Shown here one piece after another: positions 1 through 9,957 of a stretch of DNA of 64,000 bases. The notes below the pieces were generated by a model, which was given only the letters and a program-made list of their open reading frames with translations, had not been told where the DNA came from and did no database searches. Origin of the DNA: Gossypium raimondii. Lineage: Eukaryota; Streptophyta; Magnoliopsida; Malvales; Malvaceae. Made by a program: the position numbers and the translations under genes. Where the stretch lies: the NCBI RefSeq assembly GCF_025698545.1, contig NC_068570.1, positions 50,921,924 to 50,985,923 on the forward strand. Reading direction: 5' to 3'. The stretch's first letter is position 1, and each line of letters begins with the position of its first letter.

Positions 1-2356
1 ATCAACAAATTCTGTTCTGCCAGTGGTCAGGAATTTCGATCTGGTATTCGCTCTTGTAAGCATTTTTGTTATATACATTTTTCATTTCCAAGTTTCTCAC
101 TTCAATTTTTAACCCTCGCTTTGCCAGAAGAACTCAAGAGAGTTGCAACGCTTATTGTTGAGAGACACAATTTTGTTAATTTAAGAAGAGCAGTGTTGCT
201 CACACAGCAAGCTGCAAAGATTTATATAGCTCAAAGACGTGATGCATCCTGTCTTGACCCTGTCAAAGCTGCCATTGTAATTCAAAAATATGTTCGTGGT
301 TGGATGGTGAGGTCATACCACATTCTTGGTCTTGCTTGCACTGAGAATGCATCTCTTAAGTGCCAAGTCAAGGGTCTAAATAATAGTGAAATAGAAGCGG
401 CAACCAGGATTCAGATTGCATGGAAGAATTTTCTTCACAGATCTCTACACAAACGAACTTACGCTGCAACTAAAATTCAGAGCTATTATCGCGGTTGGAG
501 GTTGAGGATGAGGTTTATGAAGCAGAAGCAAGCAATAACAAAAATTCAAAGTAATTTCCGACGGCTAAAATGTTGGAGGGCCTTTCAGAATGCTTGGAAG
601 GAATTTATCTGTAGAACTCTTCAGAATCAGACCTTAGCTGCAACCAGAATTCAGAGTCATTTCCGTGGTTGGCAGTTAAGAAGGAATTTTATGAAGAAGA
701 AGCAAGCAATAATTAAAATTCAGAGTCATTTCCGTGGTTGGCAGTTAAGAAGGAATTGTATGAAGAAAAAGCAAGCAATAATTAAAATTCAGAGCAATTT
801 CCGGCAGCAAAAATGCTTGAGAGCTTTTCAACAATATAAAAATGCCAACAGATCAGCGATCATCATTCAATCTTTTGTGCGTGGATGGATGGCAAGGAGA
901 GAAGCTCGGAGATATAGGTTTCTTGTTGTTATGATCCAAGTAAGTTGTCTCTTCCATGTTTATGTTATGAAGTTTCCTCGTATTTCTTAAGCTGCCTTCA
1001 TCCTATGGTCAAACTGATACATCTCTATAAGAATAAGATGTTTCTACTTGTTACAATCGATTGCACTAAATATTTGGCTTGGTTTATATTTGGAACTATG
1101 GCACATTTAGTTAAAATTGCTGGCTTAATCAATACTCATCCTTTTGCTAATGTGCTTAATATATATTCTTTGAATGTTCACTTGCATGTCTTACCCAATT
1201 TTAAGTAAATTTATTCTACTTCATTTTTCCTTGTGAATTTGGTAGTCTCATTGGAAAGGTTATGTTGCACGGAAAGAATCGAGAGGGCAGCTAAAGGATT
1301 TACGCTTGAGAATGGTGGAGTCTGCTAAGAACGTTGATGATAGCAAACGTATTATTAACAGGCTTTTATCAGCACTTTCAGTACTACTAAGCATGAAAAG
1401 CATCAGTGGCATTCTTCACCATTGTGAGACCCTGGGTATGTTTTTCCATATATATCATTTGGGGGATTATATACTCTTGTCTGAGAATGTATGACACAGA
1501 TGTCGATCATAGGTAATTCAAGAAAATAAAGAGTCGGATCAACATAGATGAAAATATAATCATCATGGTTTGACATACACTAAAACAATATGATCCAATA
1601 TAAAGGACCCCTATTAATGAGCAGAGGCTAGTTTGATAAAGCTAAAATGAGATTTGAATTCACATGCTTATGACCATACTCAATTTGCAGATATGGCAAC
1701 AGCCCATTCTCAGAAATGCTGTGAAGAACTTGTGGCCGCGGGTGCAATCGGCATTCTACTGAAACAGATTCGGTCAGCCAGTCGAAGCATCCCTGATCAG
1801 CAGGTTCTAAAGCATGCACTCTCAACCCTCAGAAACTTAGCCCGATATCCCCATTTGGCCGAAGTGTTAATCGACACTCCTCCATCAGTAGAGATAATCT
1901 TATGGGAGATGCTCAGGTTTTCCGATTTTCCAACTTAATCAGAAAATGGTACATCTTATGTTGTTTTGTTCCTGATTTGGTTATAATATATACATATTTC
2001 CAGGAACAAGGAAGAAGGTTACTTTATTGCTTCCGAGATCTTGAAGAAGATATGTTCAAATCCGAAAGGTGTGAAAGCTGTACACAAGTTTCCTGCTCTT
2101 TTGAAGAGACTAAACACTCTTGTTGAAGAACTTACAAGGAAATTAAACACTGAAAAAAGGTCAGACTTTTTTTGCTATAAAAGCTAATTTCCCTTTAGAA
2201 ACATGTCTCTTGTTGGAAGAAAAATGACCTACAACTGACGTTTCCTTATCCTACAGAAATCCTCGTACTGTTGTCCAAAAAGAGAACACAGATAGAAGAT
2301 GGAAGGAGGCAGTCCAACTTCTTAGACTGATAACAAATGGTTATCGAATCCAGTAA
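1..2356 (+). CDS. ASPM: ASPM-like spindle protein, 3' part of gene (partial)
   Basis: C-terminal part of an abnormal-spindle/ASPM homologue; in the family this protein binds calmodulin through IQ motifs and acts at spindle poles and microtubule minus ends. Exons supported by GT-AG sites and an open joined frame: one ending in 128-939, then 1246-1435, 1691-1916, 2004-2159 and 2257-2356 (stop TAA 2354-2356). The 128-939 exon encodes about eight IQ motifs (IQxxxRGWxxR type) at about 23-residue spacing; a ninth, IQSHWKGYVARK, is split by the 939/1246 intron. The later exons give helical, armadillo-like sequence (LSTLRNLARYPHLAEVL, NKEEGYFIASEILKKIC) and end in GYRIQ. The N-terminal ASH and CH domains lie outside the window. 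The left edge is unclear: the frame is open from base 1, and the strong-looking donor at 56 would create TAA if joined to 128, so donors at 26 or 44 (giving GAA), or no intron, fit better. Confidence 0.88.
649..786 (+). repeat. 69-bp tandem duplication of an IQ unit
   Basis: Two adjacent 69-bp units (649-717 and 718-786) inside the ASPM IQ exon differ at only two positions and each encodes one 23-residue IQ repeat (IQSHFRGWQLRRN). Neighbouring IQ units at 475, 544 and 787 keep the same 69-bp register but have diverged, so this pair is a recent in-frame duplication or has been homogenised. Confidence 0.9.
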
Positions 2357-2681
2357 TTATCGTATCTGTTAGCAAATGTTGATATGTGACTGATTTGCAT
2401 CCTCAATGCAAAGGTTGTGTTTGTTGTTGTATGTGTGACTTATTCAGATTCTATTCTCTGCAAATGAATATGATTTGAATTGTTAGATGCACACTGGCAC
2501 TGCTATTGGAACAGCAAACATGGTTTTTTTACAAACATAAAAGAGTAATTTGATTGAATTCTAGTGCAGAGAATCAAAAGCCCTTTTGAGTATATAAACA
2601 AACCTTTAGAAACCTAGGATTAAACAAATATAAAGACAATAAAATTAAACATGGAAGGAGGGATTGTTCAGGGAAATGAAT
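2357..2681. other. Intergenic space between convergent 3' ends
   Basis: About 325 bp separate the ASPM stop (+) from the MED21 stop (-). It should contain both 3' UTRs. No other gene or repeat is visible. Confidence 0.6.
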
Positions 2682-4070
2682 TCAATCTGGTTTCTTCAAG
2701 TTGAGACAATTATCTGCTGCTTGACTGAATAACTCCTGAACCTGTTTCAGTTCCTTCTCTGGTAAGGAAATAACATACAGATAGTTAGAACTTTAAACTG
2801 GGGAGCTTAATTTCTCTAGGTAAAAAACAACCTAGGTTAAAATCTGCTACTAGTCCCTATACTTTGATTTGCTATTTTAAAATTTTGAAGCCGCAAATAG
2901 ATTATTGCATGTGTAATGCCATGTCAGTTTGTTATTTTAACATATATTCAAAATAAAGAAAACTAATTAATAGATTTAATGACTCTCATTTGCATTAAGA
3001 TTGAAATTTTGAAACTTGAAAAATGTAATGACTAAAAATTGTCCTGTCGGATTACATGGACTAAGTCTACAACTTTTAAGCATAATACAGGGCTAATAGT
3101 AGAGTTTAACCAAACAGATTTAACTCCTGCTAAGACTACAATTTCAAAATTCGAAAAAGTACAAGTACTAAATCCACAACTTAAGCAAAGTACAAAGTGT
3201 AATAGCTGAATTTGACCAAACAACACATATACTAGTAGATCAAAATGAACTGAAAGTTTAAAAAGAATGAGAGATGAAGCAAACATCCTATGTCTTGCAT
3301 ACAACACAAATGCCAGAATCAAAGCAAACTTAGCCACTGCTCAAACATATGTTGAAAATGAGCAGCCTAAGTCACTCTCTTATTTATCTATAAGAAGATG
3401 GAAGATGCTTATGTTGCTACAACACGACTACTCAATGCATATCTGGATTCGGGGAATATAACTTTTCAAGGACTTGGAAAAGCAAATCTACACATTCACA
3501 CCCAAGCCAAGTCTACATAAAAAAGAATGTAAAAAGGATGCGGGAAAGGTACCAGCGGCCTCCAGTTGTTTCTGAAGTTCTTGGCCTACAGCATCATTTT
3601 CAGCCTAGACAATAGGGGCAAAATGAAAATGAAAACAGAAAATTCCAACAACTAATTTAAAACGAACAACATTATTGAACAAACTATATTACTTGGAGTT
3701 CAGCAATCCTTCTAAGTTGAGCTTCTTCACCGCCCTCTGAAGGTGGAAGTGCAGCAACCAATGCATCGAACTGTGCAAATAACCGGAGCAATAATCACTA
3801 ACATCGTCCCCACATGGGATCTAACTGTAATTAGAGTACTGATTGATTCCCAGAAATTCTGACCTGTTTAGCAGCCTTAACAAGAGCAGCACTCATGAGC
3901 TTAGGTTGGTCGGCAAAATTGGCAGAGTCCTCGGTGGGGTTGGGAGGGGGTTCTGGGTAATTAGGGGAGAGCCTAACGGGTGGAGCATCTCGTTGCAGTG
4001 TCCCAAATGTGTTGAAAGTTAGGGATGCTATTGAATTTACTTGTTCTTGTAATTGGGAAATGATATCCAT
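2682..4070 (-). CDS. MED21: Mediator complex subunit 21
   Basis: MED21 (SRB7/SURB7) is a small coiled-coil subunit of the Mediator middle module and acts in the nucleus linking transcription factors to RNA polymerase II; in plants it is tied to immunity and development. Exons on the minus strand: 4070-3864, 3770-3693, 3604-3553 and 2758-2682, all with GT-AG borders and matching phases, giving 137 aa, the usual plant length. The start MDIISQLQEQVNSIASLTFN and the block TFGTLQRDAPP are the plant MED21 signature. Exon 2 reads FDALVAALPPSEGGEEAQLR; exons 3-4 give a helical stretch (AENDAVGQELQKQLEAAEKE) ending NLKKPD. The ~790-bp last intron holds a MITE-like insertion. An ATG at 4070 is the only sensible start. 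Confidence 0.95.
2834..3219. mobile_element. MITE-like insertion in the MED21 last intron
   Basis: The left end (AGGTTAAAATCTGCTACTAG) is matched in reverse complement near 3111 (GGTTAAACTCTACTATTAG) and again, more weakly, at 3219 (GGTCAAATTCAGCTATTA). The flanks AAACAACCT and AAACAACAC could be a decayed 9-bp target duplication, which would suggest a Mutator-type MITE. The right end seems duplicated (a ~108-bp subterminal unit), so the exact end is uncertain. Confidence 0.42.
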
Positions 4071-4663
4071 CTTCTTAAAAACCGCGAGAAAAACCCAAAT
4101 CTTACGAATCTTAACTTTCAGAAAATTCGATCTTGGAGCTTCGTAAACTGCTTAAATCTGAGAACCCAAAGACGGGATGCAGGGAAAGCATCAACTTTGA
4201 GTAGGGAGCCAGCCTCCAAGGGGAAAAATCACATGGGCTTAAGTAGGTTAAAAATAGGGAGTCATTTGGCCCATGAAATTATGTATAGTTTCATACCCTA
4301 AACCCCATGGATTTGGAATTGTTTGATCAAAAGAAAAAGGCCTAACTAGGCCCATTTGTTTATTCGTTTCCCCATGTGGAATCAATGATCCTGTTTTGGG
4401 AGATTTTCCTTCTAATAACTGGGTTTTGATTGCTGATTTTTTTGCCATATAATAGAAGCATATGGGAATAGAACTAGAAACCAAGTCATAAGACTGCAAA
4501 GAGTTTCCATCACAATCATAAATAATCCAAATTAGAGACAAATAGTACCTAAATTAAGCATTTGCCTTAAAAACTCTCTCAACTATTCTCGGTCACGACA
4601 TTCACTGCCCATCTTTCAAGCCTTGCCTTGCAAGCCTCATTCTATTTTTGTAACTCGAAAAAC
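4071..4663. other. MED21 promoter and neighbour 3' UTR
   Basis: About 590 bp between the MED21 start and the stop of the next minus-strand gene. It must hold the MED21 promoter and leader and the upstream gene's 3' UTR. No repeat and no clear TATA box was recognised. Confidence 0.5.
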
Positions 4664-5887
4664 CTAAGAACGTGGTGTTGGAGTGGCATCTTTGGCATTG
4701 GATTCCACGCTGTAAGTGTTCGCAGTAGTAACTAGGGAACTGTTAACTTCAGGGACAACCATTGTTGGAAGAACAGATTCTTCAGCACCAGACTTGGGTT
4801 CAAATGGAATAGTATCTGCCTCAAATATCATTACTTGTAGGCTGGTCATGGGTGCAGAGCATGGAGCTGTTGCACTAGTAGTAACATCATCACTTGCAAA
4901 TAATCCGTCCATATACTTCTGACCAAGCTCTGACTGGGTGTCTTGCCTTGATGAAGCCTGTTTACCAAACATGTTGATTCCAGCGTCACAAGCCATGGCC
5001 TGAGGTTCAGGTTCAGAAATTTGGGGAGTTTGGTTGTCGCCAATGTCAAAGCTTATCGTGTCATGATCATGAATCAATGCCGGAGGCTTAAGCTCAGAAC
5101 TCAGGGCTTTGTATTGAATCTGAGGCTTCAGATTTATTGTATCAGTAGCTTGCAAAGTGGCAGCAAATTCTGCAGATAGCTCAGAAGCTTTAGTTGCCTC
5201 TACATTAATACTTGGCCCCTTCATCTGTTTGAAGGCTTCAAATCCCTCAAGTGACTGATGCTGTCCAACAGCTTTCTCATTATGTAATCCAGAATCCGAG
5301 CTTTGTTCTTGCATGACCTTTTGTCGTAAGGGAAGACCAGCTTCATTTATTGGCAAGTTACTAGCTGGAGGAATTAGAATAGAAGCAAATTGGCTCTCAC
5401 CAGCAACCGAGGCACCAGGCTCAAGCCCCATGTGTAGACCTCGGTCAGGACGGTTAGATGTGTCATTTTTTTGCTCAACCGGCTTCTCACTGTTCCCTGA
5501 TGAACTCAAAACATGGAGATGACCATGGAGGTTTACAAACGGGATAGGAATATCTTTTCTTTTGTGCATCTTAGCATGAGGAGCCACATCGTTCGCATTG
5601 GTAATGGGAGCAAATAGCCCCGGTAGAAAAACAAGACCTCTAAGATGCGTGTTGGTATCACCTACCTTAACCTGAAGAACATACCCAGCATCAAATGAGC
5701 CTTCAATGACACCAGAAACCATCTGACCTAACATGTCAGAAGAGGCAGGATCACTTATCCATGCACTCTGCTTGTTTCTCTTCAGATTGTCAGATTCAGG
5801 TGTTGCAGGTGTGTAGTCCCCACGTTTCCGCTTCATAGGGGGTTCTGCTGAGGAAGTTAAGCTTACCCCTTGGTTCTTGCTGCTCAT
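4664..5887 (-). CDS. Plant-specific AT-hook-like nuclear protein
   Basis: Single coding exon, 407 aa. Residues 18-24 (MKRKRGD) resemble the start of an AT-hook, but the core RGRP is replaced by RGDY. Residues about 51-116 form the conserved block of a plant family annotated as AT-hook motif-containing proteins (At5g54930/At4g21895-like, from memory): DMLGQMVSGVIEGSFDAGY, then a short beta-rich stretch, LRGLVFLPG, and NDVAPHAKMHKRKDIPIP. The rest is low-complexity and polar with no recognisable domain. The ATG at 5887-5885 is chosen because a splice acceptor (TTTGCAG, ending 5889) lies directly upstream and the family block follows at the usual distance; the frame stays open to 5968, but that is intron. 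So a 5' UTR intron is likely. Function probably chromatin- or transcription-related, by inference only. Confidence 0.72.
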   Translation of the reverse strand: MSSKNQGVSLTSSAEPPMKRKRGDYTPATPESDNLKRNKQSAWISDPASSDMLGQMVSGVIEGSFDAGYVLQVKVGDTNTHLRGLVFLPGLFAPITNANDVAPHAKMHKRKDIPIPFVNLHGHLHVLSSSGNSEKPVEQKNDTSNRPDRGLHMGLEPGASVAGESQFASILIPPASNLPINEAGLPLRQKVMQEQSSDSGLHNEKAVGQHQSLEGFEAFKQMKGPSINVEATKASELSAEFAATLQATDTINLKPQIQYKALSSELKPPALIHDHDTISFDIGDNQTPQISEPEPQAMACDAGINMFGKQASSRQDTQSELGQKYMDGLFASDDVTTSATAPCSAPMTSLQVMIFEADTIPFEPKSGAEESVLPTMVVPEVNSSLVTTANTYSVESNAKDATPTPRS

Positions 5888-7837
5888 CCTGCAAAGATGG
5901 ATGCACAATTTATACCGTCTTATCATAATTCTTTTTGCAATAAGCTTTTCGAGTTTACCAGCAATCACAAAAGAATTGCAATGACCAAATAAGAACAGAG
6001 TGCATTAGAAAAATCATGCAAATCTGTTGTTGATCAAGATACTACTTCTTTTGCCATACTAATCAACCATATTTCAGAAGAATCAAGTATACCAAACTAT
6101 AACAAAAGACCCTCTAGATCATTATTAACATAAGATGACCACCTATTGGTGCATTAGGTAAGTGTCCTTCTTGGAGTAGAGTCAGTTTCTGGTCTAAAAT
6201 TTCAATATTGATAAGTGCTAAATGCCATATAGTTAGACCCAAGAACAAACCCGATGGATATAGATTTGATTATGACATGTCTTGTCATATTCAATCTTAC
6301 ACCGATGGTTCCGAAAAATTTGTACAGCTAAGCAGGCAATATACATTCATGATAGGTGTTGCTAATGCTAAAAACAGTTGGAACAAAAGCTCACAAAATA
6401 AGAGCTATGGATATCAGGATCTCGTAAGACCTTGCCATCTCTAAGGGTGTGCTTGGTTGGGTGAAAAAGTGGAGGGATAGGATGAGGGAGTGGAAAAGTG
6501 GAAAAAAAAAAAATTTGGAGTGTGCTTGGTAGGGAAGAAAAGCGAGGAAGAAAAATAGGAGAGATGACCATTTCCATCCTAATGCATAAAAACCAATCCT
6601 TCCAAATAGGGAAGATGAGAGGAGAGAAAATACAAGAGAGGTGTATGTTAGATCAAAATTATATATTTTTCAAAAAATTTATTTGCTTTCCTATCATTTT
6701 TCAACTCTACCAAGCAATGGATCCAGTTTTTCATCTTTCCTACCAAGCACACCTATGGAAATTAAAATCATGTTTTCCATCCCTCTAGTTTTCTACCCCT
6801 TCAATCTTCCATCTTTCCAATTTTCTTTCCACTCTACCAAGCAAAGCCTAAGAGAACAGTCATTTTTTTGAACAATTTTTGGGATAAGATCAAAATACAG
6901 ACATGATTTGTCAAGGATGTGTAGGCAGATACAAGAAATTCAGACACAGAGCCAAAGTCAAGTCCATAGGTTTTGCTTGATTGTCTAAATTGTGCATGCA
7001 ACAATATACCTGCCATTGAAAATGCTAAGCAAATCCCCATTTTAAACTTTAAACCATGATTTCTTATCCCAAGTTCTCACATTATCAAAGGATATTGAGA
7101 CTTGAGAGAACAACAACGTTGTCATATATTTACAACAATGTTGTCATATATTTAAGAAGAAAAAAAACCAAGGATGAAACAGACAGTTCTGATATCTGTG
7201 CATAACAGACATAAAACCCGAAACTCGAATCCGAAAAAACATTCGAAGGGGGCAGCCTTCCCATTTGCATCAAAACAACATTGTTTTGGGCCCTTAATCA
7301 TAACCTTAAAAACAGAAAATACAGCTTTTTTGACACATTTCAAGTATCTCAGATTTTTTTCAACGGGGTACAAATCAAAGAAAGTACCATATTATTTATT
7401 TATTTATTAACAATCTAAAGAGGGTAATGAATCTGAGGGCTAAGTTATGAACTAACCCACAATAATCCCAAATACAATCATCTAAAAGAAAAACAAATTA
7501 CTATTGAATTGTGTTGATTTCACTTAAACCAAAATTGTTAACGCCATGTTTCCACAAAAGGTACAGTTTTTAAATTGAAAGAAAGAAAAGAAAGGATACT
7601 GTACCTTTGTTCTGTAGGAGATTCCAAAATCCAAATCAGCTGGGTGAAAAAAATGGGGGTGAGATCAATTATCAATATAATAATATTCAGTAAAGTAAGC
7701 AAACCAAAAATTTTACTCATTTATTAATTGGTTTGTACCTTTTTTACTTTTCGAGATTTCCATTGTACTAGTTGTTTGGTTCACTGGGCCTGAAATGGGC
7801 CCAAACAACTCAAAAATTATAATAAAACAACCCGGCT
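5888..7837 (-). other. Leader, probable 5' UTR intron and promoter of AT-hook-like gene
   Basis: The acceptor at 5889 implies an upstream non-coding exon. A possible donor (ACAAAG|GTACAG) lies near 7600 on the minus strand, which would make an intron of about 1.7 kb containing the MITE at 6445-6848. No protein-coding segment is evident. Reverse-strand 7040-7840 is the likely promoter zone, shared with the tRNA gene flank. Confidence 0.4.
6445..6848. mobile_element. Tourist/PIF-Harbinger-type MITE (404 bp)
   Basis: Terminal inverted repeats GGGTGTGCTTGGTTGGG at the left and, reverse-complemented, GGCTTTGCTTGGTAGAG at the right, flanked on both sides by the 3-bp duplication TAA (6442-6444 and 6849-6851). 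A second, internal inverted-repeat pair (GTGTGCTTGGTAGGGAAGA near 6519; its complement near 6737) suggests a nested or duplicated end. No coding capacity. Confidence 0.75.
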
Positions 7838-7910
7838 CACGCCTGGTGGGACTCGAACCCACAATCGTCTGATTAGAAGTCAGACGCCTTATCCATTAGG
7901 CCACAGGCGC
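7838..7910 (-). tRNA. tRNA-Arg (anticodon UCU)
   Basis: A 73-nt cloverleaf on the minus strand. Acceptor arms GCGCCTG and CAGGCGT pair with one G-U; box A region TGGCCTAATGG and box B GGTTCGAGTCC are intact. The anticodon loop CTTCTAA puts TCT at 7877-7875. No intron. CCA is not encoded, as expected for a nuclear tRNA. Confidence 0.96.
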
Positions 7911-8323
7911 TCTTGTTTCCTCTTCCAAATTATTTACTTATTGGCCCAAGTGTGTTTAATAAGCTATACCCACCAATTAATTTCCAACGAAGAAGCCAAC
8001 TTTTAATAGCTTCTAGTGTTTCAATTGGGTATCCCTTTGAATGAACGTAGCTAGATCGTGGGTAATTTAGTAATTGATATGGCTGTTGATAGTGTTTCAA
8101 TTGCTACCGCACATAGGAAGACTTGGAGAGCAACACAACATGTTTCATTTCATAGTGTTTCAATGCTTCTAATTGCTGATATTACTGACTGCAAACACCT
8201 ATCCTATCACATCCACCCCTATATATATACATATTTGATTTGTTTATCATTTTTTTTCCTTGTATTGGGTTAAAATACTTGTGTCTTTCCCATCTCCTTG
8301 TCTTTGTAGATTGCATATGCTCA

Positions 8324-8326
<3 letters not shown>

Positions 8327-8370
<44 letters not shown>
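8327..8370. repeat. (AT)n microsatellite
   Basis: Uninterrupted AT dinucleotide run of about 44 bp, lying at the left edge of the dispersed repeat that follows. Confidence 0.95.
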
Positions 8371-8372
<2 letters not shown>

Positions 8373-8373
<1 letters not shown>

Positions 8374-8670
8374 CTAATGGGTCAAATATGTGTAGATATT
8401 CTAGTAACTAATTTCTAATTAATGATGGGCTGATTAGAAATTAAGGTTAATGTACAAAAGTTATATATTTGGGTTATGATCCTCAAATTACATACAAGAT
8501 AACTTTTCTAATATCTCATCTTTAGGAGAGAGAGAGCAAATATTCTCTGAATGTCTGGTGTGCTAATTTGGAATATCAAAACTCTCAACACATTTAATTT
8601 ATTTTTAATTTATTCTTGATGATTTAATATAATAGACCCTAATTTATAATTTTAAGTTTATGTTAAATCT
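8373..8670 (+). repeat. Dispersed repeat, intact copy
   Basis: Reads GGTCAAATATGTGTAGATA, then AAGGTTAATGTACAAAAG, a GA-rich stretch (GGAGAGAGAGAGC) and GTGTGCTAATTTGGAATATC. The same order occurs in reverse complement at 46860-46715 and 43728-43520, where it is interrupted by an LTR. Non-coding; class unknown. Confidence 0.6.
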
Positions 8671-9165
8671 TGTACCATTTTTACCATTATTCCTGCTTAA
8701 TTACCAAAATTATGTTTGGCTCCAACCGAAGACTCAACTTCACCACTGATTAAATGCTTAATGTCTGGGCGGTGGAAATTTGGTCTCTTTTATAATACTA
8801 AAACCCTTTTGGCTTCTATACCTTTTCCTCACCATGTCTTTGTTCCCATCCAATTAACTAAATGCTGTCGGCTTTGTTGTTACACTCAAATGTTACTTCC
8901 ATCCTGTCTCTCAAAAGTCAAAACCCCACACACAAACAGCTGGAATATCATATGCAGTGACATTAATATCCAACATTTGATAGACTTGGCATATATTATG
9001 ATTAAATGGACTATGATATGTATAAATTCCTAGAGACTCAAACTAAATTGCTGCATTTCACACTGACCAAAGAGGTTAGCTAATTAAAAATTTTCTGCAA
9101 AACTGAAACCAGTGCACATGTTAAAAGCTTCATCATCACATGCACATGACACCTTCAATGGCTTC
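8671..9165. other. Intergenic, upstream of the small basic protein gene
   Basis: Ordinary AT-rich sequence. It presumably contains the promoter of the 9217 gene; nothing else recognised. Confidence 0.4.
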
Positions 9166-9173
9166 TATAAGTA
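9166..9173 (+). promoter_or_regulatory. Possible TATA box of the 9217 gene
   Basis: TATAAGTA lies 43 bp before the ATG at 9217, which would imply a very short leader. It is the best TATA-like site in the immediate upstream region. Confidence 0.35.
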
Positions 9174-9216
9174 TTTGGTTCACTCCTAAGTCACACAGCA
9201 CCTGGCATATACAACA

Positions 9217-9546
9217 ATGGGTGTTATGAGGAGATCAAATGGTTACTCAAAGGTGAATAAGGAAGACCCAGAAGACATTATGCATCGACGAGCTCAGTTC
9301 TTGATCTACAAGGTGATGGAACAAGCTGATTGTAGAAGAAAACCATCGTTCCTAGGAATGAGATTGTGTAGGCTAAAGGTGAAGATTGGTGCAAGGTTGA
9401 AGAAGCTAAGGAAGTGTGGTGGCGTTTATAAGCAGGTGGTTGATGGATTGAAAACTTGGAGACGCTTGTTTAACAACAACAACAAGAAGAAGCGTGGTGG
9501 TGGTGGAACCATTAATGCCACCCTTCCTCGTCCTTTGTTCACTTGA
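9217..9546 (+). CDS. Small basic conserved plant protein, unknown function
   Basis: Intronless frame, 109 aa. Residues about 23-57 (MHRRAQFLIYKVMEQADCRR) followed by LCRLKVKIGARLKKLRK and VYKQVVDGLKTWRRLF resemble a family of small Lys/Arg-rich plant proteins that I recognise only as uncharacterised. The C-terminus is low complexity (Asn run, Lys/Arg, Gly run) and ends in LPRPLFT. No signal peptide or membrane segment. The cluster of basic residues would suit nucleic-acid or membrane-surface binding, but that is speculation. The ATG at 9217 follows a TATA-like site and the frame has no alternative upstream start. Confidence 0.68.
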   Translation: MGVMRRSNGYSKVNKEDPEDIMHRRAQFLIYKVMEQADCRRKPSFLGMRLCRLKVKIGARLKKLRKCGGVYKQVVDGLKTWRRLFNNNNKKKRGGGGTINATLPRPLFT

Positions 9547-9804
9547 TATATACATGCATATGTTGTGGTTTTCTTGATTTTGCAGTGAGAAATTTCGATT
9601 GTTTCAAGTGTTGGACTTGGCATTAATATCAGAGTTTTCAGGATTTATGTTACTCCAGTTGTTTCTAATCTCTTGAAATACTCGAAATTGATCATAGGTG
9701 TGTGAAAATAAGATTTTGTGAAAACCCTTTAAATAAACAAAAACCTTAAAAAACCAATAAAACTACAACTTGCAACTCGCAGTCAAATAACATATATTTT
9801 TGAA

Positions 9805-9957
9805 AGTCGATTAAGTCTTTAACTCTATTGGTATGGGTATTATTGTCAATGCAGAAGGACGTAGATTCGAGTGCGCTAAAGCGCATTATTCTCTTATTCA
9901 TGAATTGGGGTGGGCTATAAATAATTTTAAGTATTATATTAAAAAGAAAAAAAAAGA
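9805..9957 (+). mobile_element. SINE-like element
   Basis: Starts in the region TTTAACTCTATTGGTATGGG, has a box-B-like AGATTCGAGTGC about 35 nt later, and ends in an A-rich tail (AAAAAGAAAAAAAAA). This matches the layout of a tRNA-derived SINE. No clear target duplication was found. Confidence 0.4.
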
